DNA of 64,000 bases from Talinum fruticosum (GCA_021018815.1 JAITYX010000059.1:744001-808000); one strand, 5' to 3'. Counted from the stretch's first letter, positions 12,640-25,668 are shown. Numbers and translations are program-made. Notes: generated by a model from the sequence alone, not told the origin.

Positions 12640-13310
12640 TAATATAATTTTTAGAAAAATTAAACAAAATTAAAAATAATAAAATAAAAACATAATCTTA
12701 AACAAAAAGTTAAACAAATAATAAAATGAACTAAATAAATAAATAAATAAATAATTAAATTACCAAAATATTAAACTATTTTCTGGACCTAACAACCTAA
12801 AATCTAAAATAAAAATGAAAAAACTAAATTTATAAATTTATTAAATTAAAAACATGCTTGAACCTAAATTAGTAAATAAATTTGAAAAATTATCAAATTA
12901 TTTATATATTATAAAATTATCTAATCATAATATAGAAATTAAATAATAATTAATCATCCTAATTAATTCATAAAAATATAAAATAGAAAATAAAAACAAA
13001 ACTAAGTAGAAAATTAATAAATAACAAATATACAAAATTATATAACAAATTAAATCAAAAATCTGAAAAAATAAAAGTAACCTAAAATCCAAAAATATTT
13101 TTTATAGTTTTCCAGAAAAATTAAACAGAATTAAAAATAATAAAATAAAAATATAATCTTAAACATAAAGTAAAACAAATAATAAACTGCACTAAGTCAA
13201 TGAGAAAATAAATAATTAAATTACCAGAATATTAAAATTATTTTTGGACCTGAATATATCCTAAACACCTAAAATCAAAATGAAAAAAACTAAATTTAAT
13301 ACTAATAGAT
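12640..13310. repeat. Direct repeat pair, about 200 bp each, inside Helitron A
   Basis: 12645-12840 and about 13105-13305 share long matching stretches: AGAAAAATTAAACA, AATTAAAAATAATAAAATA, AATAATTAAATTACCA and AATGAAAAAACTAAATTT. The offset is about 465 bp. The copies have diverged by small indels, so the duplication is not recent. The function is unknown; it may be filler captured or duplicated inside the Helitron. Confidence 0.6.
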
Positions 13311-15388
13311 TAAAAAGACTCTAACTAAACCCTATTATAATATAAAAATAAAATTAACCCAAGAAGAATAAGTTTATTCTAACTTCTAACAAACTGACTA
13401 AAAAATAACAAAAACGAAGAGAAAATTAATTTGAAAATTAAAATATATTAAAACATAAAATAAAATTAATATATATATTTATGTATTTATTTATTTAGGG
13501 CTTGGTTTGTATATTAGCTCTCATTTATTTTTATGTATATTGATATGCAATATTATTTTGGACCTGAAATATAATAATTTTGTCTAATATTATTAATTTT
13601 TCATTGTTGATGATGTTTTTTGACTTGGTGCATAAAATTGTATTAGTTCAAAATGTATTTATTATAAGATTTTTTAAAATTAAAATCAATAAGAGCACAT
13701 TATGAAAATAATATTTAAATATTTAATTATCCGAGGAAGTAATTTGGTTATTATATTCATCCTATGTAAGAATGATTTAATAAATCTTAAGAAATCATAA
13801 ATTAATATAATAAAAATGTAACAACTACATATATACTCGATATTAATAATTAAAAATGCTTACAAGATAGGAAGTTATGATTCAAATATGTTGTGGAATA
13901 AAACGTAATGAATAAAAAGTTAGGAATTATATTGATTCAAATCGTAATCTGTGGACTTTAAGTTTTTAATTTGTGTTATGTTTAAAGGATTGCAAACTTA
14001 ATATACCAACTTCTATTAAGCCCATATGACTTCGAATAAATTCATTTGTCTCAAAATTTTTGCACAACATACAAATCAATTTTTTTTTTGGTTACAAATA
14101 CAATTTATTTTAGTTTCTTCCTAACATGTCTATTTGTGACTTATTATTGATAAACATATTTAAATCATATCTTTTACTATTGTAAGTTTTCTAAATTATT
14201 AAAAGAAGAGTATTTGCCATCAAACCTTCCCGTCATCTTGAAATACAACTTCATGTTGCTCTTATTGTGTTAATTAATTGAGAAGAAGAGTTGTGCCTCG
14301 ATGGAAGTAATTGGTTGTTAATTGAGTAAAACATGTATTTATAAAACATCAATTATATCAATATTTTTGCCCCATTGATTCACTACTAAAATCCCGATTA
14401 ATTTTCAATATAAGTACAAAACATATATGATTTTATTAAACTACACCGCAAATTGACCTATCATGCCCTTTACTATGATACAAATTACCTATTATTGTTA
14501 AATATATTTGGATTACTTCTATTATATAATATTTTTCACTATTAATCTCAGTATAAGTAGTCATTATATGTTTAACTATCTTTGTGTGCACAAGTAGGTA
14601 AAAATGGATAAATCATTATATTCACCTTATAATTTTAAAAAATTAGATCTCACTACGGGTATATCTATACTTTTTAAGAGTTCGTGTAATATTTAAGTCA
14701 ATGATGTTTTAGTAGGTTGGTTGCATATAAATATTTATCTAAGCTTCTATTAAGTTAAATTAGTATTAACTTTGTAGAGAGTTATGAGTTATAATAGTTT
14801 GATGTTCTTTTATTGATTTGATGTACTTTGTGTTGTAATATTAATTCGTGGCATAATGATATTTATTGTCATCTATAGGTTATATAACTCAATATCTACC
14901 AATCATATATTATTCCTTTTCCTACTAATATTTACCTTTTTGATACCCAAAAATATTATCACATTATTTGTATAACTGTATAAGTTAGGATTATTTAAAT
15001 TATTTGATTCTTAAAGGGGCTTGGCTTCTTAATATTTCAAATTACGAGTATCATCTTAAAACCTTGATGATATTTTTTTATTATTTTTTATCTATTATTT
15101 TAGATTATTTATTCATTCTTTTAAAATTTAGAATGATTGTAAGATGAATGTGTGTAGGGCTCCAATGATTTTTATGTGTTGGGTTATGATAACTTTGATG
15201 AGTCACGAAAGCGTTTTCGCTATTAGGAGATAATATGTACAAGAATGTTGTTGAAAGTAAAATCATTCAATAAAATCAAATGATCGAGAAAAAGAAACTC
15301 ATAAGTACAATATTGCTCCGTAATTTAATAATTTCTTAAGTTATGCATTATATAACATTGTTCCGTGCATAGCACGGTTCGGACTAGT

Positions 15389-15514
15389 ACTATATAATAG
15401 CAATCTTTTGAAAAGTATGACATGGCGGCTCGAGAGTGAATTAAGGAGTTTCGTCCAATAAAAAAATAAATAATTTATCATTAAAAAAATAAGTTTCCAC
15501 TCATCTATGGACTC

Positions 15515-15572
<58 letters not shown>

Positions 15573-15852
15573 CTATATCTATACATATATAATGTCAATC
15601 TTTTCAAATTTCAAAATGTCTGTAACCGGAGTAATTTTCAGAATTTAAAATGATCTCAACCGTTAAAATTATGTAGATAACCTCCAGCCGTTGATCTAAA
15701 TTAATTTATCGAGTAAATCTATATACTATATAATAGCAATCTTTTGAAAAGTATGACATGGCGGCTCGAGAGTGAATTAAGGAGTTTCGTCCAATAAAAA
15801 AATAAATAATTTATCATTAAAAAAAAATAAGTTTCCACTCATCTATGGACTC

Positions 15853-15925
<73 letters not shown>

Positions 15926-16070
15926 CTATATCTATACATATATAATGTCAATCTTTTCAAATTTCAAAATGCTTGCAACCGAGTAATTTTCGGAATTTAA
16001 AATGATCTCAACCGTTAAAATTATGTAGATAACCTCCAGCCGTTGATCTAAATTAATTTATCGAGTAAAT
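15389..16070 (+). repeat. Tandem duplication (two units of about 340 bp) at the 5' end of Helitron B
   Basis: Unit 1 (about 15389-15720) and unit 2 (about 15727-16070) both run from ACTATATAATAGCAATC through GACATGGCGGCTCGAGAG, a (TAA)n array (15514-15571; 15852-15924) and TAATGTCAATCTTTTC to CCAGCCGTTGATCTAAATT and ATCGAGTAAAT. The two are nearly identical apart from TAA array length, indicating a recent duplication. Confidence 0.85.
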
Positions 16071-16099
16071 AAATTTAAATCAAATATCCACTTGTTGAT

Positions 16100-16720
16100 A
16101 AACTTGAGCCGCTTACGTCTCTCTCCTTTCGCTAAACTCCGACCTCCGACATCTTCTCATGTCTCTATCCCTTACGCTTCTATCTATACCTCTACCTTCT
16201 CTCTCTATTTCTTCTCTCTCTTCCCCAAATCCCCGTATCTATAACGCTTCTTCTACTTCGGGCTCTCTCTCTCTCTTCCACCACTTTTCACCGGAATCAA
16301 AAACCACCTTCGCACTCGCCATCGTCGTCCTGCTATGAAGCCGAGGCCGCGGTCGTCTCCCGGAATCAACTCGCCTCGCACTCGCCATCGTCCTCCTCCT
16401 CTAAAGACGGAATCAACCAGGCCTACACCCACCGTCGTCGTCCACAACCGCCGAGGTCGCCGTCGTCTCCTTCCTCTTCCGAGCCGAGGCCGCGGTCGTC
16501 TCCTGGAATCAACTAGCCTCGCACTGCCATCGTCCTCCTCCTCTAAAGCCGGAATCAACCAGCCCTACCCCCACCATCGTCGTCCACGATCGCCGAGGCC
16601 GCCGTCGTCTCCTTCCTTTTCGGGTTCCGACGTCCTCTGTCTCTCTCTCTCTCTCACTTTCCGATGTTCGCAATTGTTGTGTGGCTTTTGCTCTGTCACT
16701 CTTTTGGTTGTGAGTAAATT
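16100..16720 (+). other. GC- and CpG-rich leader of Helitron B with an internal tandem duplication
   Basis: In a region otherwise near 30% GC, this block is strongly GC-rich, with CT microsatellites at both ends. Between about 16340 and 16625 a unit of about 143 bp occurs twice, each starting GCCGAGGCCGCGGTCGTCTCC; CCATCGTCCTCCTCCTCTAAAG lies about 60 bp into each. Long open frames occur on both strands (16335-16727 +; 16253-16558 - and 16509-16745 -), but they are arginine/proline/serine-rich products of GC-rich repeats. It could be the promoter and 5' leader of the RepHel gene, or a captured host gene 5' end. I cannot decide which. Confidence 0.5.
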
Positions 16721-18899
16721 GATGTAATTTGAAAATCGAGTGCATATTCTAAGTTTCGTCTACTCCTTTTCGGATCTATAAATAAATTCCCCGTTATTCT
16801 CTGTTCTTCCGCCCCAGATTCGCAAGCGGGACATGGTCCTTCGAGTAATTTTACTCTCTGAAAAATTTTTCACGTTAATTGTTTATGGTTCCTTTGCATT
16901 TTTAGTTTCAAGCTTCATATTTCTGCATATGTAGAAATGGACGGCGAGCTTTAGGTCCGAATACGTTCGGATTGAAATATGTTTTTGTTAGACATTTTAT
17001 TTTGCATACGCTTAAAGTTGAGGGAAATTTGTGTATTGGTTGTTTAAGGTTCCACTTAAGGTTTAGTGTGATGATGAGAATGGTCCAAAGGTTTAGTGTG
17101 TCTCTCTTCGCTTGACTTGGCTGCAACTGCATTACGGATTGAAATTGGTTGCAATTTTTAAGCATACTTTTCTATTAGTTTTGAGGTATTTTATCTCTCT
17201 TCACCTACTTGCAATTCGACTTCCAATTGAGTTCTCCTTTTTCTGATTTTTCTTTTAATTTTATAGATAAACTCCAGTCTCCCTCACTCTGTCTCTTCTT
17301 TTTCTCCAATTTTATAAATAAACTTAGCTCTAGAAATATGTCTGTAACTAGCAATGATAGAAAGATGGAATCTCAAAGATATTAAGTAGACTTACGTGGA
17401 CTTTCAGCTATTGATCACTCAATCCCATTGAAGCCACTCGATTCTGAAAGTTCTACCCTTTTCTTGCATGATTTCGAGTTCAACATAGTTTTGCATTCAT
17501 TGAGGAAAAAGGGATCACAATCATACTTTGGGTGTATAGAAAACATAATTCGAAACCTCTACAAGTTTATCAAGAATCTCTAGGGCCAATAATTTAGCCT
17601 TCTCGGGGAAGAATCTACGGAAAGATTAAATGAATAACATGAATCCACTACTTACAGAATAAGTAGCAAAAATTAGGTCAATATTCGGTTAATAGTGAGT
17701 CTTAAAAAACAAAAACATATTCCTGGCTATTCCCAGCCAAGATGTTCAACAACTTGTTCTTCATTAATCTTGCCAACAACATACACTAAGTACACCAAGC
17801 ATATTCAAGCGTATGAGTTTGGATTTGGATGAGGACAGTTTGGATTTAACTTGATTAATTTCTAGCCGTCACACATATGTAAACACTACCATAGTTTTGC
17901 AAAATACAGCTCATAAAGCTCGAGTAAATGATGTTGTCCCTAGGAGCTAGGAACATAGGACGAGACATCTCTACGATCAATGTATCGAATGGATCCATTC
18001 CACATCCACATAACGCAGTTAGAAAAACATCACAAGTCATTTCAGAAGTCCATATAGGTCTCGAACAAATTAACCTCGATACCAAACACGGCCAGCAAAC
18101 ACCACCTCATTGTGGATCCAGCCAAAGTGGGATCGGGGAACATTCACCATCAGCAATACTATTTCGGTGAAAGCAAAGGCATACATAATCAACTTACAAA
18201 GTTCATACTACGGACGAGTAAGCTTTTCTAGATCTTGCACTATGAATACTGACTCAATCATGAACCACTAAAATGCCGGACAAGCTATTGACTGGGATCT
18301 CCATATGGGCTTGGGAGTTTTTTTTTAATGACAATGGTATAATTAACTGGACAACTTCAAGTAATATAGACATGCTATATGAAATTATTATTATTATTAT
18401 TTTAAAATCCTATGAATACTAATGAATTCAAACATTCATAAGAGTTGTAGCCACCGAATCAGGGCATCTCAATTAGGAAAAATATGATATTATGATTGAT
18501 AATTAAGAACCATAAACTACTTAACTCATCGTACTTATTCATCAATTGCTAATCATTCAAATATTGATTTCCAAAGATGTTCTTTCCTTTCAATTAGAAA
18601 AAAGGCAATTAACTTTACATTGGAGCTGGAAAAATGTGATTATACTGAAAATTTAGATCCACAAAGTCGAAAAGGTTAGGTAGTTTACCGAATTGTTATA
18701 TTTTTGGAGTTGACTTGTAGCACGACTTGACTTGCTTTTACATTTGGCCCGGAAGTACTAGGGGTACAAGTTGTTGTTGTTGTTGTTAAAGAAATTGTTA
18801 GGTTAGCAACCATGTGGCTAGAGGAAAGAGTCGCCAAAAGCGGCGTCTCGGAACCTCGATTCATGTTATCGTTGTCAAGGTGGGCATGTTAGGTTAGCA
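16721..18899. other. Helitron B interior without recognised coding sequence
   Basis: No family is recognised. A short open frame at 17928-18170 (80 codons) resembles nothing I know, although it could be a decayed N-terminal exon of the Helitron protein. CT-rich intron-like sequence follows the leader up to about 17330. Confidence 0.4.
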
Positions 18900-21800
18900 G
18901 CATTACCCCCGCCTCCTCCTCTACTAAATACATTGTTGAATCAACAAAATTTTCTTGATAATATAAGGATGTATAACTCCATGTTATCATTCACATTAAT
19001 GGGTGGATCTATCGATCGATCCGTAATGGATGGGCGAGGTCCTTATTCTTTCGGAATAAGTGGGCAAAATTATCACCATATTGGTTCATTACTTCCTGGA
19101 CAAGGACAAAGGCCCAAATTTACACAACTATACATCTATGACACCAATAATGAAGTCCAAAATCGGTGTAGGGCTTTGAATGGCGAACAAACTATACGTG
19201 GACTTGATCATACTACTTTAGAGTCCTTACAACGTATGCTTGATGGTGTGAATCCTTACGTGTAGATTTTTCGAAATGTACGAGATGTCTTACAAGTAGA
19301 CAACGTTGTTAATTTAAGCATTCGAATAATCGAGCACGCCCGAACGACAATACATAATGCCCACAGTAGATGAAGTAGCAGCTCTCATAGTCGGTGGTGA
19401 CCATGAAGCTGAACGAGCATCGAGACCTCATTGTCCGTAAAGTAGACGGAAATCTACAACAAATATATGAAACTTCTCTGTCGTATATGCCTCTTCAATA
19501 TCCACTACTATTTCCATATGGAACAGATGGTTGGACGTTCAATATTCCATGTGTCGAAGGATCAAGTAGTAGCCGTGCAATGGTGACGATGAGAGAGTTT
19601 TTTGCATTCATTATACAATATAGAGCAACTGAAGGGAACATTCTACTTTGATGTTGTAGATTGTTTCTACAATTTATTGTAGATTGTTATAGTGCAATTG
19701 AGGTTTGGAGGTTAAGATATATTAAGGAGCACCAAAGTACACTCGGGCGAGAATTATACAACGGCTTGCAAGATGCTATTACTGCTGGAGAAAATGATGC
19801 TTTTGCAGTTGGAAAGAGGTTAATCTTACCCGCAACATTTATAGGGGGCCACGTTATATGAGACAACACTTTTTGGATGCAATGGCCATATGTAATCAAA
19901 TGGGTTACCCCGATTTCTTTGTGACGTTTACGTGTAATCCAAATTGGCCTGAAATTCAAGAGGCTTTGTCACAACAACCAGGCCAACATGCAAATAATAG
20001 ACCAGACATTGTTGCTAGAGTTTTTCGTTTAAGGTTAAAAGAGCTAAAACGAAACTTCAAGGAGAGGAATATATTTGGCAAAGTTATTGCGAGATATACA
20101 TGTTATTGAATTCCAAAAGCGGGGATTACCACATGCCCATATACTATTAACCGTTGCAAATGAGGATAAGCCAACATTTGCTTGAAGACATAGACCGTAT
20201 TATATGTGCAGAGCTTCCGATATGGATAATGATCCATTTGCATTTGAAACTGTCACCAAACATATGATACATGGTCCATGTGGCATTAACACCTCTTATG
20301 CTCCCTGTATGGATGGTGGCACTTGCTCAAAGCATTATCCTAAACTGTTTTGTGATAATACCATTATTGAAGAAAATGATTTTGTCAAATATAGACGTAA
20401 GGATGATGGTATAAGTGTAACTATCCGGGGTAATGATGTTGACAATAGATGGGTAGTACCGTATAATTGTGATCTCTGTGTGAAATATGATGCATATATT
20501 AATGTCGAACGTTGTGCACAAAGGAAAGTGATTAAATACCTTCACAAGTATATGCACAAGGGACCCGATCGAGCGACCATTGTTATTGAAGATAATGGAC
20601 GAGGTGCGAGAATATGGTACAGGTCCTCAACGTTATGAATTGGTTGATGAGATTAAACGAGTATTTAGATTGTCGTTATGTGTCACCTGTGGATGCTATT
20701 TGGAGAATATTTGAATTTGACATAACACAACGTTATCCTTCCGTTGAGTTATTACAATACCATTTGCCCGGACAGCAGTATGTTGTATTCAATGACACGG
20801 ATTCACTTCCTAGAGTTGTTGATACAGCAAGTGAGAGAGTACTATGTTGACTTCGTGGTTTCACTGCGAACATTGAAAATGTTGAAGCAAAACATTATAC
20901 CTTTGCAACATTCCCGTCTTACTATGTCCGGAATAAATCCTATAAGAAATGGACTAAGAGAAAGTAAAGGGTATGTATTGGGCGATTGCCATATGCTCAT
21001 CCAAATATGGGAGAGAGATATTATCTGCGAATGTTGTTGCATATTGTTAAAGGAGCCACATCATATGAGGACTTAAGAACTGTTGATAGAGTAGTAAATT
21101 CAACTTTTAAAGAAGCTTGCTTAGCACGAGGGTTGTTAGATGACACTAATGAATGGCACGAAGCACTAACGAAGCATCAACATGGGCAACGAAGTGCGAA
21201 GCGAGGAGTATGTTTTGTTCAATGCTTATGTTTTTAGAGGAGTCAAATGCTCTTCGGTTGTAGGAACAACACTGGGAAGATCTTACTGATGATTTACATA
21301 GAATGTTGCAAAGAGAAAATAGACATTCTTCTTTAGAGATAACCAGTAGAACAACATAAAAATATGAGACTTTATGAAATTGAGTTAGTTTTGAATAAGA
21401 ACGGTCGATCGCTAAAGGATTACCCTCCTATGCCTTAACCTTCACCTGATATGGTACAACGGTTTGGGAACAGACTCATAAGAGAGCAATTAGATTATGA
21501 TCAAGAAGAGGAAGGAGAAAACTTTCGCATGTTACTTCCGACATTAAATTCGGATCGATTGCGAGTATTCCAGTCGACAATTCATTCGGATGAAGATGGC
21601 AACGGGGCTTTTTTTTATTTATGGCAGTGGAGGGATTGGGAAAACATATCTTTGGAAGGCTATCGTTACTTATTTTAGGTCAAAAGGTTAGATAGTGTTG
21701 TCGGTGGCATCATCCGGAATAGCCGCACTCGTTGTTACCTTTTGGAAAAACAACTCATTCAATGTTTAAGATCCTAATTGATGCAAACGAGACGTCCACC

Positions 21801-22985
21801 TGCTCAATTTCCAAGCAATCTTAATTAGCAAAACTCATTAGGGAAGCGTCCCTTATTATATGGGATGAGGCTCCAATGACTCATCGCTATACATTAGAAG
21901 CATTTGAACGCTCCTTACGAGATATATGTAGTCCGAACCAAGCATTTGGGGGAAATTGGTGATTTTGGAGGTGACTTTAGGCAAGTTCTTCCGGTTGTGA
22001 CCAAGGGGAATAGAGCAGATATTGTTACATCTTCGATAGCAAGAGCTACATTTTGGTCTCTTTGCAATATCCAACTTCTAAAGATCAACATGCGACTCAT
22101 GCATGCAAATCCGAGTCACGATGATCACGAGAAATTGCGAAATTTTGCGGAATGGACTTTAAATGTTGGTAAAGGTTCTATTCAAGGATATTCGTTTTTG
22201 GGGGAGCGAGTCAGATTGGATAGAGATTCCGATAGAATTCCTCATCAATAATGACAATAATGGCCTTACGAATTTGACGAATTCGTGTACCCAAATTTGG
22301 TTGATAAATACAAAGATGATTCCTACTTTTAGGACCGTTGTATATTGGTACCCTTGAACATTGATGTCGATGAAATTAATTCCAAAATTTTGGCACAGCT
22401 TCCTGGTGAAACCCGTACATATTTGAGTTCCGATACGTTTCTACCGAGCCACAATGATAACATGATTGATGACATTAATCCACCGAGTTGTTACATGGGA
22501 TGAACTTTTCAGGATTTCCGAATCATGAAATTGAATTGAAAGTTGGTGCTCATGTGGTTCTATTTAGAAATCTTGACCCATCAATTGGATTATGTAATGG
22601 CACCGGCTTAATTATTTAAAAGTTGGGAAATACGGTGATACAAGCAAAAAATCTCGACGGGTCGAAACATTGGACATTCGGTTACTATCTCACGAGTTGA
22701 CCTAAGTCCTTCGCTAAGGACTCGCCATTCGCATTAAAGAGGAGGCAATTCCCTCTAAAGCTTGCCTTTGCAATGACAATCAATAAAAGTCAAGGTCAAA
22801 CATTGCAATATGTTGGCATTTATCTTCCTCAACCTGTTTTCTCTCATGGACAACTATATGTTGCAATCTCTCGCGTGACTTCCCTTCAGGACTAAAGTTT
22901 CGATTTGCAATAAAAGGGATGTACCGAATCATATGACCAAGAATATTATATATCGAGAAATCTTTAATGACATTCCTGATGTTTG
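18900..22985 (+). pseudogene. Helitron RepHel (HUH replication initiator plus PIF1-like helicase), broken
   Basis: The pieces lie in order but in shifting frames. The Helitron_like_N segment is at 18933-19265 (GSLLPGQGQRPKFTQLYIYD). Rep motif 1 FTCNPNWPEI is near 19927-19956. The two-histidine motif GLPHAHIL is near 20123-20146. The tyrosine motif KYLHKYMHKG is near 20534-20563. In the helicase, Walker A GSGGIGKT is at 21623-21646, Walker B IIWDEAP ends near 21875, FGGDFRQVLPVV is near 21964-22000, and the PIF1 C-terminal motifs INKSQGQT (near 22780) and YVAISRVTS (near 22858-22885) follow. The family nicks one strand and unwinds DNA for rolling-circle-type transposition. At least six frame breaks or stops occur (near 19265, 19400, 19650, 20108, 20185, 20638 and 21615), so no single product is possible as read. 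Some breaks sit in homopolymers and could be sequence error; several are plain stops. Confidence 0.9.
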
Positions 22986-23167
22986 GTAAGTCCTTTTCTT
23001 GCTAAATATGGATGTGAATATACATTTAAAAATTATTATATTATTATGTTCTTATTATTGTAATGTGTTGTACATTTATGAATACTTTTAATTTTACCAA
23101 ACAATTATGATGTGTTCAATAAATTATACTCTTACATGCTAACTTTCATTTATTTTTAATTATAGAG

Positions 23168-25155
23168 ATGGCAGATTTAGTGTGTAGTTATATGCCGATA
23201 TGTGCAATCAACCCTTGCGAGCAAGTCCGTTACTTTAACCGTCCGCTTGATGCGATGCATGTGTGTTCGAAAATATGCGGTGCGAACTATTTGGAAAGTG
23301 ATATTCATGGATTATCAGGTATTATCATTATCAAAATTGTCACAATTTCACCAATATGTACATGTATATTAAATCTGCCGATGTAATACTTTATTTTGTA
23401 GTGTGATGAGATATTTGGTATCATAGAAGGTGATGATAATATTAATAGATGGATGAATGTTCGATAAGCGGCAAGGTTCATCGTATCTCCGGGTTGTCGA
23501 TTCATAGCTGCATCGAGATGGAGAGAAAAAGTGGTCACCAATATATTGAAGTTGATTTTCACGCCTAGAACGACACTTCTTGGCATCATTAATGATTGTG
23601 ATAAAATTCCTTACCAGCACCTACCACATTTGGTGCCATTCATCAATGTCCCACCATGTTTGCGATCGCAAGCTAATGTCATAGGTAAATATAGTTTATA
23701 AATTCAAATTTCTTACGGTATTTATACATTTATATTCTTTCACGTACGCTTATATATTTACTTTTTTCGTACGGATATCATCGATATGGTGGTTTATATA
23801 TCCCCTCCGGAAAGGACAAGAAATAATGGAACAACGAAGCGCGAAGGACTACTTTGTGATATACAATATGTATTATCATGACTCTAACACTTTTACGCTT
23901 ACTTATCAATGCATCTTTGTTACCTAACATTCGTACATATAATCTATATGTATATGATGCATTCTTTGAGGTTAACTTTGTGGGGAGATTTTGCGGAAGT
24001 GGAGGGCACTCATCTTCACCATTCTTTGTACAATAAAGTTGTACTTCTTGCTTCTAGAGTACATGTTAGAGACTATAATGGTACTTCTACTATCCAAATA
24101 AAGTATATTTCATTTGTAAAATTGTTCAATTTTGGCCGTTATAATGGTATACATTTATAATGTGTATTTTCTACATATTTTGATTTTAGGGATATCGGTG
24201 TCTACTTTACCAATTAGTAGATTGGTGATTAACCCCAAAACTGAAGCAGACACACGTATTGGAAGGATGGTACTTATAGCATTATATTCAATTTTCATAC
24301 TTAATACAAGTTACATATATTTGAAGACACCTAATAATTTTATTGCATGTATTAGGTATTACGGTACTAAAGGTATGGTAGATCACTTTGATTTCATTCG
24401 TAAGAGAACTTTACGGATTGTGCATATGAAGAAGTTGTTCGTCTGCTACGAGGATTACATTGGGCGAGTATGGATCTAGGCCAAATGTAAATCACACTTC
24501 TCAATCTCATATAAATTTCCTGCTTCCTTCTAAATTTTATATTATGATATTATAAGTTTTCTATATATATACGAGTGAAATATTTTAGGATTTTTACATA
24601 TGTTTGTGACATTTACCCCATGGTTTATGATGCTTGCATTAGTTGCAAAAGAGTGCCCATACTTACGTATGGGTATTGAATCTACCTTATTGTACATGTT
24701 GAACTCCAACAGATATCACTCAAAAAGGTTTGTTATACTCAAATTTTTGTTATTGATATATACTTCTTATTATACATTTTCTACTTGAATGATAACATTA
24801 TTAATCACTTTCTTATTCAAATTATAGGTACTTCTTGAGTGTTCTTTTAAAACATCATACATATTATAGAACATTTACTGTTCTCCACGATGATGTTCAA
24901 ATTCTTCTCCATGCAAGCACGACGAGACTTAGATACATATGCATCACAGGTATTGTACTACCCATTGCATTCCATAGCATTTATTGTATATATGAGTAAT
25001 ATTTCCACATTATGTTTTTCTGCAGCCATATGGGGAGCTTTCATTGTACGCTATTATAGATGATTACCTAAATAAACCATGGATATTTCTTATTGAGCCT
25101 CCACGCAATCAAGAATTAGAAGAACTCATCGCTCTTATTACATCCGTCGATTAGG
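23168..25155 (+). pseudogene. RPA70-like single-strand DNA-binding protein of the Helitron, decayed and split
   Basis: Downstream of RepHel, separated by an intron-like gap, plus-strand segments carry OB-fold features of replication protein A large-subunit homologues. These are HLVPFINV near 23635, LRLTLWGDFAEVEG near 23970-24005, VVLLASRVHVRDYNG near 24040-24080, and STLPISRLVINP near 24200-24235. Plant Helitrons often encode such an RPA-like protein, thought to coat single-stranded intermediates. The pieces are separated by stops or by possible short introns with AG and GT borders. The final segment (about 25027-25155, ending in SVD and a stop) and the 24600-24950 stretch are open but not recognised. 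The CXXC zinc ribbon of true RPA70 is not evident. Confidence 0.65.
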
Positions 25156-25515
25156 AGGAAGAAGTTTATCACTTACAAAATACCAATTCTACATACACAA
25201 TATACACACATAATATTCATATTCTAACATTATTTGCAATAAAATATAACTTTATCATGGTTTCCTATAGGTACAAGTAGAGTAAGAAGAGAAAGAGAAG
25301 TCTTCGTGATCCCGCACCATCGGTGAATTTATCATTGTGTCATTTAATTTGATGTCACTCCTAATATTTACTCCCTACTATTTTAAACATTTTAAGATAG
25401 TATTTTTACAAACACATGTATTTATGACGTTGCTATTTTTATTATAGTAAATATTTTTTATAAATATTTTAAGATTTATCACATTACTCCGTGCATAGCA
25501 CGAGTCCGAACTAGT

Positions 25516-25668
25516 ACTATATAATAGCAATCTTTTCAAAAGTATGACATGGCGGTCTGAGAGTGAATTTAGGAGTTTCGTCCAATAAAAAATGATAATT
25601 TATTCTTGAAAAAAATGATTTTCACTTATATATGGACTCTCTTTTACTCCTTGCCAAAATAAAATAAC

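Larger units (their letters stand above)
11966..15387 (+). mobile_element. Non-autonomous Helitron (element A)
   Basis: The 3' terminus is clear: a hairpin CCGTGC-ATA-GCACGG at 15363-15377, six bases, then CTAG at 15384-15387 followed by T. This is the standard Helitron 3' end. The proposed 5' end is TCTATACTATATATAATAG at about 11964, preceded by A, as expected for insertion between A and T. The interior is very AT-rich and has no Rep or helicase sequence. It is interrupted by a MITE (12026-12495). The exact 5' end is inferred from repeat similarity; an earlier copy at 11475-11790 could be the true start. Confidence 0.65.
15389..25514 (+). mobile_element. Autonomous-type Helitron, decayed (element B)
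   Basis: It spans about 10.1 kb. The left edge directly abuts the 3' CTAGT of element A and begins with the duplicated TATAATAG module. The right edge is a hairpin CGTGC-ATA-GCACG at 25490-25502 followed by CTAG at 25511-25514 and T. Inside, on the plus strand, lie a GC-rich leader (16.1-16.7 kb), a broken Rep-helicase gene (18.9-22.99 kb) and an RPA-like gene remnant (23.17-25.16 kb). This order matches plant Helitrons that carry RepHel and RPA proteins. Many stops and frame breaks indicate it no longer moves by itself. Its 3' hairpin matches that of element A closely, so both could have been mobilised by the same protein. Confidence 0.8.

Noticed and set aside
15341..15607. Minus-strand 88-codon frame with a long leucine run
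   Set aside because: The leucines are the translation of the (TAA)n microsatellite, and the frame crosses the Helitron boundary.
16253..16745. Long overlapping open frames on both strands (up to 130 codons)
   Set aside because: They come from GC-rich tandem repeats; the products are low-complexity Arg/Pro/Ser, and no start, splice or domain supports them.
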